NCBI RefSeq assembly: GCF_013705725.1
Contig: NZ_CP055486.1
Location: 1 to 46,437, forward strand
Length of the DNA: 46,437 nucleotides
Source: Klebsiella sp. RHBSTW-00484
Lineage (GTDB): Bacteria > Pseudomonadota > Gammaproteobacteria > Enterobacterales > Enterobacteriaceae
Direction: 5' to 3'
Of this stretch, positions 7,521 through 15,488 are shown in pieces. Made by a program: the position numbers and the translations under genes. Each line of letters begins with the position of its first letter. Within the stretch, counting starts at the first letter, position 1. Below the pieces are notes generated by a model, which ran no database searches, was not told the origin of the DNA, and worked only from the letters and a program-made list of their open reading frames with translations.

Positions 7521-8711
7521 ATGAAATCTAACAATGCGCTCATCGTCATCCTCGGCACCGTCACCCTGGATGCTGTAGGCATAGGCTTGGTTATGCCGGT
7601 ACTGCCGGGCCTCTTGCGGGATATCGTCCATTCCGACAGCATCGCCAGTCACTATGGCGTGCTGCTAGCGCTATATGCGTTGATGCAATTTCTATGCGCA
7701 CCCGTTCTCGGAGCACTGTCCGACCGCTTTGGCCGCCGCCCAGTCCTGCTCGCTTCGCTACTTGGAGCCACTATCGACTACGCGATCATGGCGACCACAC
7801 CCGTCCTGTGGATCCTCTACGCCGGACGCATCGTGGCCGGCATCACCGGCGCCACAGGTGCGGTTGCTGGCGCCTATATCGCCGACATCACCGATGGGGA
7901 AGATCGGGCTCGCCACTTCGGGCTCATGAGCGCTTGTTTCGGCGTGGGTATGGTGGCAGGCCCCGTGGCCGGGGGACTGTTGGGCGCCATCTCCTTGCAT
8001 GCACCATTCCTTGCGGCGGCGGTGCTCAACGGCCTCAACCTACTACTGGGCTGCTTCCTAATGCAGGAGTCGCATAAGGGAGAGCGTCGACCGATGCCCT
8101 TGAGAGCCTTCAACCCAGTCAGCTCCTTCCGGTGGGCGCGGGGCATGACTATCGTCGCCGCACTTATGACTGTCTTCTTTATCATGCAACTCGTAGGACA
8201 GGTGCCGGCAGCGCTCTGGGTCATTTTCGGCGAGGACCGCTTTCGCTGGAGCGCGACGATGATCGGCCTGTCGCTTGCGGTATTCGGAATCTTGCACGCC
8301 CTCGCTCAAGCCTTCGTCACTGGTCCCGCCACCAAACGTTTCGGCGAGAAGCAGGCCATTATCGCCGGCATGGCGGCCGACGCGCTGGGCTACGTCTTGC
8401 TGGCGTTCGCGACGCGAGGCTGGATGGCCTTCCCCATTATGATTCTTCTCGCTTCCGGCGGCATCGGGATGCCCGCGTTGCAGGCCATGCTGTCCAGGCA
8501 GGTAGATGACGACCATCAGGGACAGCTTCAAGGATCGCTCGCGGCTCTTACCAGCCTAACTTCGATCATTGGACCGCTGATCTTCACGGCGATTTATGCC
8601 GCCTCGGCGAGCACATGGAACGGGTTGGCATGGATTGTAGGCGCCGCCCTATACCTTGTCTGCCTCCCCGCGTTGCGTCGCGGTGCATGGAGCCGGGCCA
8701 CCTCGACCTGA
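7521..8711 (+). CDS. tetA(C): tetracycline efflux MFS antiporter TetA(C)
   Basis: 396 aa, full length. This 12-helix inner-membrane major facilitator exports the tetracycline-Mg complex in exchange for protons. The loop 2-3 motif GALSDRFGRRPVLL and the helix 5 motif (ACFGVGMVAGPVAGGLLG) are intact. The sequence corresponds to the class C protein familiar from pSC101/pBR322. Expression is from the operator region shared with tetR(C). Confidence 0.97.
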   Translation: MKSNNALIVILGTVTLDAVGIGLVMPVLPGLLRDIVHSDSIASHYGVLLALYALMQFLCAPVLGALSDRFGRRPVLLASLLGATIDYAIMATTPVLWILYAGRIVAGITGATGAVAGAYIADITDGEDRARHFGLMSACFGVGMVAGPVAGGLLGAISLHAPFLAAAVLNGLNLLLGCFLMQESHKGERRPMPLRAFNPVSSFRWARGMTIVAALMTVFFIMQLVGQVPAALWVIFGEDRFRWSATMIGLSLAVFGILHALAQAFVTGPATKRFGEKQAIIAGMAADALGYVLLAFATRGWMAFPIMILLASGGIGMPALQAMLSRQVDDDHQGQLQGSLAALTSLTSIIGPLIFTAIYAASASTWNGLAWIVGAALYLVCLPALRRGAWSRATST

Positions 8712-9160
8712 ATGGAAGCCGGCGGCACCTCGCTAACGGATTCACCACTCCAAGAATTGGAGCCAATCAATTCTTGCGGAGAACTGTGAATGCGCAAACC
8801 AACCCTTGGCAGAACATATCCATCGCGTCCGCCATCTCCAGCAGCCGCACGCGGCGCATCTCGGGCAGCGTTGGGTCCTGGCCACGGGTGCGCATGATCG
8901 TGCTCCTGTCGTTGAGGACCCGGCTAGGCTGGCGGGGTTGCCTTACTGGTTAGCAGAATGAATCACCGATACGCGAGCGAACGTGAAGCGACTGCTGCTG
9001 CAAAACGTCTGCGACCTGAGCAACAACATGAATGGTCTTCGGTTTCCGTGTTTCGTAAAGTCTGGAAACGCGGAAGTCCCCTACGTGCTGCTGAAGTTGC
9101 CCGCAACAGAGAGTGGAACCAACCGGTGATACCACGATACTATGACTGAGAGTCAACGCC
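8712..9160. other. noncoding tet(C) downstream flank
   Basis: I recognise this ~450-bp stretch as the sequence that follows tetA(C) in pSC101-type DNA (also present in cloning vectors derived from it). I see no gene here. Small ORFs on both strands have no ribosome binding site or domain. Confidence 0.6.
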
Positions 9161-9206
9161 ATGAGCGGCCTCATTTCTTATTCTGAGTTACAACAGTCCG
9201 CACCGC
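9161..9206 (+). pseudogene. 5' fragment of ResD-like recombinase gene (interrupted)
   Basis: ATG 9161 opens MSGLISYSELQQSAP, which ends where the ampC unit begins at 9207. Joining base 9206 to 11541 restores one reading frame (...QQSAP-LPVAIDYPAALALRQ). The downstream part resembles the N-terminus of the F-plasmid ResD tyrosine recombinase. Confidence 0.75.
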
Positions 9207-9213
9207 GAGTGCT

Positions 9214-9867
9214 ATGGATAAAGCACAAACTAACGAAGCAGCAGATATAGCTGATGAGCAAATCGTCAGCCCGTCAGGGTATCAGAAACTAAGCTTCGGT
9301 CAGGTTATTACTCCTGAATTGCTAAGTAGCCTAGGAATGACCAAAGCCAAGAGCGATAACGAACAATGCTATTACGTCAGTAATCCAGAGCTGAGCTATG
9401 TCGATAAAGAGTACGGTGATCGTGCTTCTGTGTTATATCAAATCATAGATGGTAAAGTTGCTCTGATCAGTATTCAGGATCCAAGCATCCCGTTTTATAA
9501 AGACATCAACGTTGGCAATTTAGCCTCAGACGTTATGAAAGCACATAATGACGAGCTTAGCTACGAGGTTGATAAATATGCGGTTGATGGTGATTACTAT
9601 AACCTGATTGCTAACGTCAATTTTAAGGTGATAAAAGAAAGCCCACTTGGAGAATTCTTAAAAGATGACAATATTGAGCTTAATAATAAACAGGATAAGT
9701 TACCCCTACAAATTGAATATCACATCAAGGGCGGTCAAAAGCTGAGTGGTTCTACGATTAAGGCGACTGAGTGGACAGCAGACAATAAAAATCTATTAAA
9801 AGGTGAGGTAGAAAGCATCGATATTGGTATACCAGAAGCGATTTATTTGGTGGAAGGCTGCTCTTAA
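9214..9867 (+). CDS. hypothetical protein, probably lacking its native N-terminus
   Basis: 217 aa, acidic and AT-rich in codon use, starting 7 bp inside the ampC unit. It has no signal peptide or lipobox at the available start, although the composition suggests an exported protein, so the original 5' end may have been cut off at the element boundary. No domain recognised. It converges with ampC across a hairpin terminator. The low GC matches ampC and not the plasmid, so both probably came from the same Moraxellaceae-like chromosome. Confidence 0.6.
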   Translation: MDKAQTNEAADIADEQIVSPSGYQKLSFGQVITPELLSSLGMTKAKSDNEQCYYVSNPELSYVDKEYGDRASVLYQIIDGKVALISIQDPSIPFYKDINVGNLASDVMKAHNDELSYEVDKYAVDGDYYNLIANVNFKVIKESPLGEFLKDDNIELNNKQDKLPLQIEYHIKGGQKLSGSTIKATEWTADNKNLLKGEVESIDIGIPEAIYLVEGCS

Positions 9868-9881
9868 AAGTTGAACATAAC

Positions 9882-9902
9882 AACCCAGCATCTAGCTGGG
9901 TT
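9882..9902. terminator. bidirectional hairpin terminator
   Basis: An 8-bp perfect stem AACCCAGC/GCTGGGTT with a 5-base loop, followed by a short T/A-rich stretch, lies between the convergent hypothetical gene and ampC. Confidence 0.7.
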
Positions 9903-9950
9903 ATTAGTGAAAGGCCATTTTTATAAGGTTGCTTTGTGACTCATGCTCAA

Positions 9951-11126
9951 TCAATGAGTTATCGCACTCTCTAAAATCGTATACGCTGCTTTGACCCTAT
10001 CTGCATTTGGATAGTTTTTATTTGCCAGAATGACAATGCCTGATTTTTCGGCAGGAATATAAGCGATATAGCCACCAAACCCATTAGTAGCGCCTGTTTT
10101 GTTGACCCAGACGTTGTTTAAAATAGGCGTTGGATGATTATCTATTTTAATGGCTTGAGGCTTTAGCACCACATCCATTGAGTTACCTTTGAGTAATGTA
10201 TTTAGCTTAGTCGGATAAGGGTACATCTCCCATCCTAACCCTTGTGTAAAAGTGCTCGCCTGATAGTAACCCTTTCTATTATTATCTAACGCTTGCTGAA
10301 TATCTTTATCCAGCGGCACGAGACCCATATTAGCAGCCATAAAATGCGTCATATCTTTAATAGTAGATTTAATGCCATAGGCTTCAGCGTCTAACATACC
10401 AGGATTGACTCGGATAGCATCGCCAGCAGCGTTATAACCAAATGCATAATCCGCCATTTTGTCACTAGGCACATTGATAAAGGTGTTGGGCATATTGAGT
10501 GACGGCAGTATTTTATCTTCCATCAATTGTGTGTAATCAGCGTCCATGCTCAATGCCGATATATAACCAAACAATCCTATGCTGGCATTGGAATATAAAC
10601 GCTTTGAGTTGACAGGAAAGACTGGCTGCCAAGATTTATAATAACGGAGTAACTCCTTATTATTTTTAACGTCATCAGGTACTTGTAGCGGCAGACCACC
10701 AGCTGAATAGGTGGCTAGGTTTATAAGCTTAGTATTGCCAATGGGGCTGTTTTTTAGGTAGGGAATATATTTGTCAGCGGTATCTTCTAATTTAAGTGTG
10801 CCATTTAATTCTGAATAACTGGCTAAAGTAGCCGCAAACGTCTTACTGATTGAGCCTAGCTCAAAAATAGTATTTTCTGACACAGGTATTTTAGCTTTCT
10901 TATCAGCCAAACCATAATGATAGAAGTGTGATTTACCATCAATAATAATGCCAAAAGCCATCCCTGAAATATCATACTCATTCATTAATAATCTGGCTTG
11001 CTGATCAACGGCATTTTTCAGAAGATCATCACTGTCAGCTGCATGTACGGTTCCAGATAGTAATGCTGCTGTCACTAAAGCGGTAAGTCCTACTTGATTT
11101 AACAGGTTTTTAACGGATTTTTTCAT
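9951..11126 (-). CDS. class C (AmpC-type) beta-lactamase, divergent
   Basis: 391 aa. A Sec signal peptide ends near residue 29 (SGTVHA/ADSDD). The active-site motifs are intact: SISK (S92-K95), YSN (Y178-N180) and KTG (K343-G345). It should be a periplasmic serine cephalosporinase that hydrolyses penicillins and cephalosporins through Ser92. It differs clearly from the CMY, FOX, MOX, DHA, ACC and ADC types as I remember them; low GC and many Asn/Lys suggest a Psychrobacter or other Moraxellaceae chromosomal ampC. There is no neighbouring ampR. The allele cannot be named from sequence alone. Confidence 0.92.
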   Translation of the reverse strand: MKKSVKNLLNQVGLTALVTAALLSGTVHAADSDDLLKNAVDQQARLLMNEYDISGMAFGIIIDGKSHFYHYGLADKKAKIPVSENTIFELGSISKTFAATLASYSELNGTLKLEDTADKYIPYLKNSPIGNTKLINLATYSAGGLPLQVPDDVKNNKELLRYYKSWQPVFPVNSKRLYSNASIGLFGYISALSMDADYTQLMEDKILPSLNMPNTFINVPSDKMADYAFGYNAAGDAIRVNPGMLDAEAYGIKSTIKDMTHFMAANMGLVPLDKDIQQALDNNRKGYYQASTFTQGLGWEMYPYPTKLNTLLKGNSMDVVLKPQAIKIDNHPTPILNNVWVNKTGATNGFGGYIAYIPAEKSGIVILANKNYPNADRVKAAYTILESAITH

Positions 11127-11280
11127 TATAGGGCTTCTCGTTTATTCTGATAGATGGACTAAGAATTTAATGCGTATGCAAATAGCTTTTTGCTTTCAGT
11201 TCGGATATGCCGTTTTGCATTATCTCAGAATGCTGAACCCCTGACAAGCTTAGCGATTTAGTACCATAGAATGGATTTTT

Positions 11281-11294
11281 TAGGGTATACCCTA
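11281..11294. repeat. 14-bp perfect palindrome upstream of ampC
   Basis: TAGGGTATACCCTA is a perfect palindrome about 155 bp upstream of the ampC start. It may be a regulatory site or an element scar; no family identified. Confidence 0.4.
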
Positions 11295-11390
11295 GCGGAA
11301 CCGACGTAAAAGCCACAAAAACCTATTAACAGACTACCTAAAACAGACCACTATAAGAGAACCGCTTATAACAGACTGTTCTAGGTGGTC

Positions 11391-11532
11391 GAGACCATCC
11401 CAGATTCTGTGTAACTGACGTTTAGATTAAATACTTACACAAAATTTAGGAAGGTCTCGAGTTTCCCAAACTTTGTGTAACTTCTTATACCCTATTAGCA
11501 AATAGAAGTTACACAAAATCCAGGATGGGCTC
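11391..11532. repeat. two abutting mini-elements with IS256-like inverted repeats
   Basis: Four related termini lie within 142 bp. Read inward they begin GAGACCATCCCAGATTCTGT (11391), GAGACCTTCCTAAATTTTGT (from 11458, reverse strand), GAGTTTCCCAAACTTTGTGT (11459) and GAGCCCATCCTGGATTTTGT (from 11532, reverse strand). All continue into GTGTAA. They form 68-bp and 74-bp inverted-repeat units with no coding capacity. The outer right tip is also the right end of the ampC unit. Confidence 0.75.
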
Positions 11533-11540
11533 CGCACCGC

Positions 11541-11800
11541 TGCCGGTAGCTATTGACTATCCGGCTGCACTAGCCCTGCGTCAGATGGCTCTGATCCAAG
11601 GCAAACTGCCAAAATATCTGCTGGCACCGGAAGTCAGCGCCCTGCACCATTATGTTCCGGATCTGCATCGCAGGATGCTGCTGGCTACCCTGTGGAACAC
11701 CTACATCTGTATTAACGAAGCGCTGGCATTGACCCTGAGTGATTTTTCTCTGGTGCCGCCCTATCCCTTTGTGCAGCTTGCCACGCTCAAAGGGGTTTGA
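11541..11800 (+). pseudogene. ResD-like tyrosine recombinase fragment
   Basis: After repair of the ampC-unit insertion this continues the frame opened at 9161. It encodes LPVAIDYPAALALRQMALIQ and ALALTLSDFSLVPPYPFVQL, which correspond to the N-terminal domain of the F ResD (protein D) recombinase. The catalytic C-terminal half is missing: the frame runs into the Tn3-type inverted repeat at 11792 and stops. It is a dead gene. Parts of the same sequence are familiar from ColE1-type plasmids. Confidence 0.75.
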
Positions 11801-12000
11801 GGTCCAACCGTACGAAAACGTACGGTAAGAGGAAAATTATCGTCTGAAAAATCGATTAGTAGACAAGAAAGTCCGTTAAGTGCCAATTTTCGATTAAAAA
11901 GACACCGTTTTGATGGCGTTTTCCAATGTACATTATGTTTCGATATATCAGACAGTTACTTCACTAACGTACGTTTTCGTTCTATTGGCCTTCAGACCCC
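11792..12000. mobile_element. Tn3-type miniature element (TIME-like, 209 bp)
   Basis: Both ends are 38-bp Tn3-family inverted repeats: the left begins GGGGTTTGAGGTCCAACC and ends GGTAAG, the right (reverse strand) begins GGGGTCTGAAGGCCAATA. They agree at 29 of 38 positions and resemble Tn1000 ends. The interior has no gene. Near the right end, TGTCTGATATATCGAAAC on the minus strand resembles a half-site of a Tn3-type res. No 5-bp target duplication is visible (TCAAA versus ATATC). Confidence 0.7.
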
Positions 12001-12191
12001 ATATCTAATCGATAGGTGAACCATCCTGCACAATTCTGATGATTTTCATGAATCCTGTCGTTTTTAACATAATGGGTATTAAGTGTAGTGTGTTTGTAAT
12101 GGCTCAATAGTAATGTCCGCCTGTGGCTCAATTCAGATGTCCGCGCTATGGTAAGCTTCACTGGTCCGTTTAAACTACCGGGAGGCATATC

Positions 12192-13595
12192 ATGAGCGCA
12201 GAAAGCTCAGGAGTGTTTACTTTGAAAGAGATCAACCGGATCAAGATTATACAGGACGTCATTGAACGTCGCATCACAACGCGCCGTGCGGCCGAGCACC
12301 TCGGTATCAGCGACAGGCAATGCCGCAGACTTCTTGCCCGTTACCGTGAAGGCGGACCGCTTGGTATGGCCAGCAGACGATGTGGCATGCGTGGTAACCG
12401 CCAGTTGCCACCCGGGCTCGCAGATCAGGCTCTGGAACTGATCAAGACGCGTTATGCTGATTTCGGTCCGACTCTGGCGCGTGAAAAGCTCGAAGAACTC
12501 CACGGACTGTTTCTTGGCAAAGAAACTGTCCGGCGCATCATGGTGCGGGCTGGCTTATGGGTTCCCCGTAAACAACGTGCCGCAAGGATCCCTCAACCAC
12601 GGTACCGGCGTCCGTGTACTGGTGAGCTGATACAAATAGATGGCTGTGATCACGACTGGTTTGAAGGCCGTGGCCCGGCCTGCACCGCGCTGGTCTATGT
12701 TGATGATGCAACCAGCAAACTGATGGAACTGTTGTTTGTTAAATCGGAGTCCACGTTTTCTTACTTCGAAGCCACGCGGCGCTATATCGATAAGCATGGT
12801 AAACCGCTGGCACTGTACAGCGATAAAGCCGGTGTTTTTCGTGTTAACAATAAACACGCCACAGGCGGAGACGGGCATACTCAGTTTGGGCGAGCCATGC
12901 ATGAACTGAACATCCAGACTATCTGTGCAGAAACCAGTCCCGCCAAAGGGCGTGTAGAACGAGCTCACCTCACTTTACAGGATCGTCTGGTCAAAGAGCT
13001 GCGGTTACAGGGCATTTGTTCAATGGAGGCTGCAAATGACTTCGCTGAGGCCTATATGGCTGACTATAACCGCCGTTTTGGCAAAGTACCGCGACATGAT
13101 TTTGACGTACACCGTGCTGTAGAACATGATGAGGACCTGGGGCTTATTTTCACTGTTCGTGAAAAACGTAAAGTCTCAAAATCGTTGACGATACAATATG
13201 ATAAAATGTTGTACCTGATTGAAGACAGCGAACTGAGTCGCCGTGCAATAGGTAAATATATCGATGTGTATCACTATCCTGATGGCAGAAAAGAGCTGCG
13301 CCTGAACGGTACGCTACTTCCCTACTCTACCTACGACCGACTGTCAGAAATCGACCAGGGCGCGATTGTCGATAACAAGCGTCTTGGCCGAACCCTGGAG
13401 TTTATCAGTCTGGTGCAGAGCAAGCGGGATAACACGCGCTCTCAGTCAATTCCCGCTGGAGATGGCCCTTCCCGACGACGGCCAAAGCAGGAAGGGAAGA
13501 AATCCCAGCGCTCACTGGATAATGATGACATGCTCGAAGCACTCAAACAGCTTCAGTCACGTTCAGAGGACATTTTTGGTAAAAGAGCCCGCTGA
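12192..13595 (+). CDS. ISNCY-family DDE transposase
   Basis: 467 aa. An N-terminal helix-turn-helix (ITTRRAAEHLGISDRQCRRL) precedes an rve-type integrase core with D in IQIDGCDHDW, D in LYSDKAGVFR and E in KGRVERAHLT. The ribosome binding site is GGGAGG before ATG 12192. It should catalyse transposition of the surrounding 2278-bp IS. The full-length reading frame and intact duplication suggest it is, or recently was, active. Confidence 0.88.
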   Translation: MSAESSGVFTLKEINRIKIIQDVIERRITTRRAAEHLGISDRQCRRLLARYREGGPLGMASRRCGMRGNRQLPPGLADQALELIKTRYADFGPTLAREKLEELHGLFLGKETVRRIMVRAGLWVPRKQRAARIPQPRYRRPCTGELIQIDGCDHDWFEGRGPACTALVYVDDATSKLMELLFVKSESTFSYFEATRRYIDKHGKPLALYSDKAGVFRVNNKHATGGDGHTQFGRAMHELNIQTICAETSPAKGRVERAHLTLQDRLVKELRLQGICSMEAANDFAEAYMADYNRRFGKVPRHDFDVHRAVEHDEDLGLIFTVREKRKVSKSLTIQYDKMLYLIEDSELSRRAIGKYIDVYHYPDGRKELRLNGTLLPYSTYDRLSEIDQGAIVDNKRLGRTLEFISLVQSKRDNTRSQSIPAGDGPSRRRPKQEGKKSQRSLDNDDMLEALKQLQSRSEDIFGKRAR

Positions 13596-13623
13596 TGGTA
13601 CTCACTGGCCGGACAGTGGTTGC

Positions 13624-14268
13624 TCACCAGTTGATATTGTCCGGCCAGACCCATGATGTATTATTCATTTCGTTCAGCATCTTTATGTCCTGCTTTTCAC
13701 GGGCATACTTACCCCATAATGAATGAAAAGAACGAACAATACTGATTAACTGCTTTTTTCTTTGCTCCGGAGATAGGCTGATAAAATAGCAGCACCTGCT
13801 GTCAATATTATCCTCAATGAAATTAAAATCAGAGTCTGATGCATATTTTACTGTTAGCATAATATCATTCGACGTTGTTCTCTCAGACTCTGTTAATGCT
13901 GATTCTATCAGGTATTCAAAGGCATACATGACAGACAGCTGGTTTTTGTCTGTCTGAATATAACCCATTGAGTTTCTGAGTATTGAGGACTGTACCAGGA
14001 CCAGAGGCCATAAAAGCTCAACACCATAAAGCTTATATGTATCATGTTGATCATACTGATGTTGCTCAACACGACGATTACCTTCCCGTGCTTTACGAAT
14101 ATCATAGGCAAGGGATAACATAAATCCGTCTTTAACTTTAATCAGTGGGCTTTCATCCACGATGTAATGAATGAGTTCATGTAATTCATTCAGGGCTTCT
14201 GAATCTCCCCACAGTATAAAACCTGCATTGTTCGGCGTTAACTCGTATCGAAGCATGGGCTCAATCAT
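13624..14268 (-). CDS. passenger hypothetical protein of the ISNCY element (DUF6904-like)
   Basis: 214 aa, convergent with the transposase and inside the IS ends. The N-terminus (LRYELTPNNAGFILWGDSEA, then LHELIHYIVDESPL) looks like the DUF6904 family, whose function is not established. Codon use is more AT-rich than that of the transposase, so it is probably cargo rather than part of the transposition machinery. Confidence 0.7.
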   Translation of the reverse strand: MIEPMLRYELTPNNAGFILWGDSEALNELHELIHYIVDESPLIKVKDGFMLSLAYDIRKAREGNRRVEQHQYDQHDTYKLYGVELLWPLVLVQSSILRNSMGYIQTDKNQLSVMYAFEYLIESALTESERTTSNDIMLTVKYASDSDFNFIEDNIDSRCCYFISLSPEQRKKQLISIVRSFHSLWGKYAREKQDIKMLNEMNNTSWVWPDNINW

Positions 14269-14414
14269 CCTGTTGTTTCAGTCGGAGGAAAGTCTATCAG
14301 TAAAGAGAATGAGAGATCAAAGTGGTCATTTTAATTGAGCTGGATAACGGACATTTCAATTGAGCCTTGACAGTGTTTGTCTATCAATAAGAGATTTATC
14401 TAATTTAATTCAAG

Positions 14415-14502
14415 CCCCCGGCGCAGGTGGTAACCACCCCCGGCGCAGGTGGTAACCACCCCCGGCGCAGGTGGTAACCACCCCCGGCGCAGGTGGTAAC
14501 CT
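14415..14502. repeat. oriV: four 22-bp iterons of an IncQ-like oriV (orphan)
   Basis: The unit CCCCCGGCGCAGGTGGTAAC (plus CA) starts at 14415, 14437, 14459 and 14481, exactly 22 bp apart; the last copy diverges at its end. From memory, four 22-bp iterons are described for the IncQ plasmid pRAS3.1. The cognate RepC and helicase RepA are not found in this window, so the origin is probably silent. Confidence 0.8.
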
Positions 14503-14735
14503 GACAAGCCACAAAAACGCCCGCAAACCCTTGTCAGTACTGAGTTTTCGCGTTTTTCCAAAATTCCGGTCTAAGAAGTTCTAAAGAACTTCTACCATGC
14601 GCGGCTTTCAGCCGCCGCTTTAGGCGTCGTCTGAAGCCTTGCCTTCGGGCTTCGCCCTGCGCGGGCTAAAGCCCTTGCAGACACACCCCCGCCCCCGCCC
14701 CGCCGCTACCCCCTTCCTTGCAGGCGAAAACGCCT
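14503..14735. other. remainder of the IncQ-like oriV region
   Basis: No gene. The stretch contains an inverted pair CTGACAAG...CTTGTCAG flanking a ~20-base loop (14501-14537), a perfect hairpin AGAAGTTC-TAAA-GAACTTCT (14574-14593) and a GC-rich segment with several short stem-loops (14600-14670). These are candidates for the single-strand initiation sites of an IncQ origin, or for the terminator of the mob operon that ends here. Confidence 0.5.
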
Positions 14736-15488
14736 CTACTGGCTTTCTAGGGCCTCTGCCGGGGCTGCGGTGAGCGTATCCAGCAGATCGACTATCCGCC
14801 TCATGGCTTCTAACCACGCTTCGTGCATCCAGAATGGGGCTATTTCGCCGTGCTGGAGTGTGCAAAGCGGATTGAGAACCCGGCGCGGGTTCTTCCATGT
14901 CTCGACGGAAAGCACCAGCCCGTCCGCATGGATGGAAAAGACTGGTAGCGCTTTCGGCTGGCCCTTCTTCTTGCCTTGCGTTTCGGTTGGCTTGAGGTCG
15001 TCCCAAACGCCTTGCACGGTTTTGTTCAGTTCGTCGATGAAGCGTTCCGGCATGGTTTTCAAGAGTTCGGCAGTGATTGCGTTCGCGTCCTCAAATTGCT
15101 TTCTTGCTTCGGCTTCCTTTTTCCGTCGTTTTTGCCGCTCCTGTTCGTATTCGTCTAAGGTTTGCCTGTGTCTGCGCTGTGCTTCAGCTTCCGCTTCTTC
15201 AGCTTGCCTTCGTGCTTCCTCTTTGGCTTTCTGTCGGCGTGCTTCTCCTTCTGCTGTGAGGGCCGGTTTCACCAGTTCGCCCGATTTGGCCTCGATGGTG
15301 ATCGAAAGCGGTTCGCCGCGATGGTCTGCCAGATCGAACGGCAGACCATCAGCATCGAAGGCGGTTAGGTAGAGATTGGCCCCATAGACCTTGTGCCCCG
15401 GCCTCACAGCTTCGTATTTTTCTGCTGCTGCGTGCAGTGCTTCCGCTAGGCGTTCTGCCGTGATTTCTCCTTTGATCTTGATTCTCAT
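14736..15488 (-). CDS. hypothetical charged coiled-coil protein at the end of the mob operon
   Basis: 250 aa. ATG 15488 is chosen because GGAGG lies five bases upstream and the start overlaps the mobE stop by 4 bp (ATGA). The centre (about 85-150) is a Glu/Arg/Lys/Ala-rich helix predicted to form a coiled coil; flanking regions are globular with no named domain. As the last gene of mobC-mobD-mobE-orf it may take part in mobilization, but this is positional inference only. Confidence 0.65.
   Translation of the reverse strand: MRIKIKGEITAERLAEALHAAAEKYEAVRPGHKVYGANLYLTAFDADGLPFDLADHRGEPLSITIEAKSGELVKPALTAEGEARRQKAKEEARRQAEEAEAEAQRRHRQTLDEYEQERQKRRKKEAEARKQFEDANAITAELLKTMPERFIDELNKTVQGVWDDLKPTETQGKKKGQPKALPVFSIHADGLVLSVETWKNPRRVLNPLCTLQHGEIAPFWMHEAWLEAMRRIVDLLDTLTAAPAEALESQ

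Larger units (their letters stand above)
9207..11532. mobile_element. ampC transposition unit with target-site duplication
   Basis: A 2326-bp AT-rich segment is flanked by a direct repeat TCCGCACCGC (9197-9206 and 11531-11540; at least 8 bp is true duplication, with up to two bases shared with the element end). Removing it restores the ResD-like reading frame. The right tip, read inward, starts GAGCCCATCC and resembles IS256-family ends; the left tip also begins GAG but matches poorly, as in one-ended transposition. The content is a truncated or free-standing hypothetical gene, ampC and a cluster of IS-type termini. No transposase is present. Confidence 0.75.
12095..14372. mobile_element. ISNCY-family insertion sequence (ISKpn21-like), 2278 bp
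   Basis: The ends read inward as TGTAATGGCTCAAT (12095) and TGTCAAGGCTCAAT (from 14372, reverse strand). Each end holds two copies of a GGCTCAAT...ATGTCC motif. A 5-bp target duplication GTGTT flanks it exactly (12090-12094 and 14373-14377). It carries a DDE transposase and a passenger gene in opposite orientation. The length matches ISKpn21 as I recall it. Confidence 0.85.

Noticed and set aside
8950..9174. Small frames of 63 and 74 aa downstream of tetA(C)
   Set aside because: Overlap on opposite strands in vector-familiar noncoding DNA without ribosome binding sites.
9951..11126. Assignment of the beta-lactamase to CMY, FOX, MOX, DHA, ACC or ADC
   Set aside because: Remembered sequences differ throughout; only the class C motifs are shared, so no allele name is given.
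14415..14502. CRISPR array reading of the 22-bp repeats
   Set aside because: The repeats are contiguous with no spacers; iterons explain them. No CRISPR array or cas gene is seen anywhere in the window.
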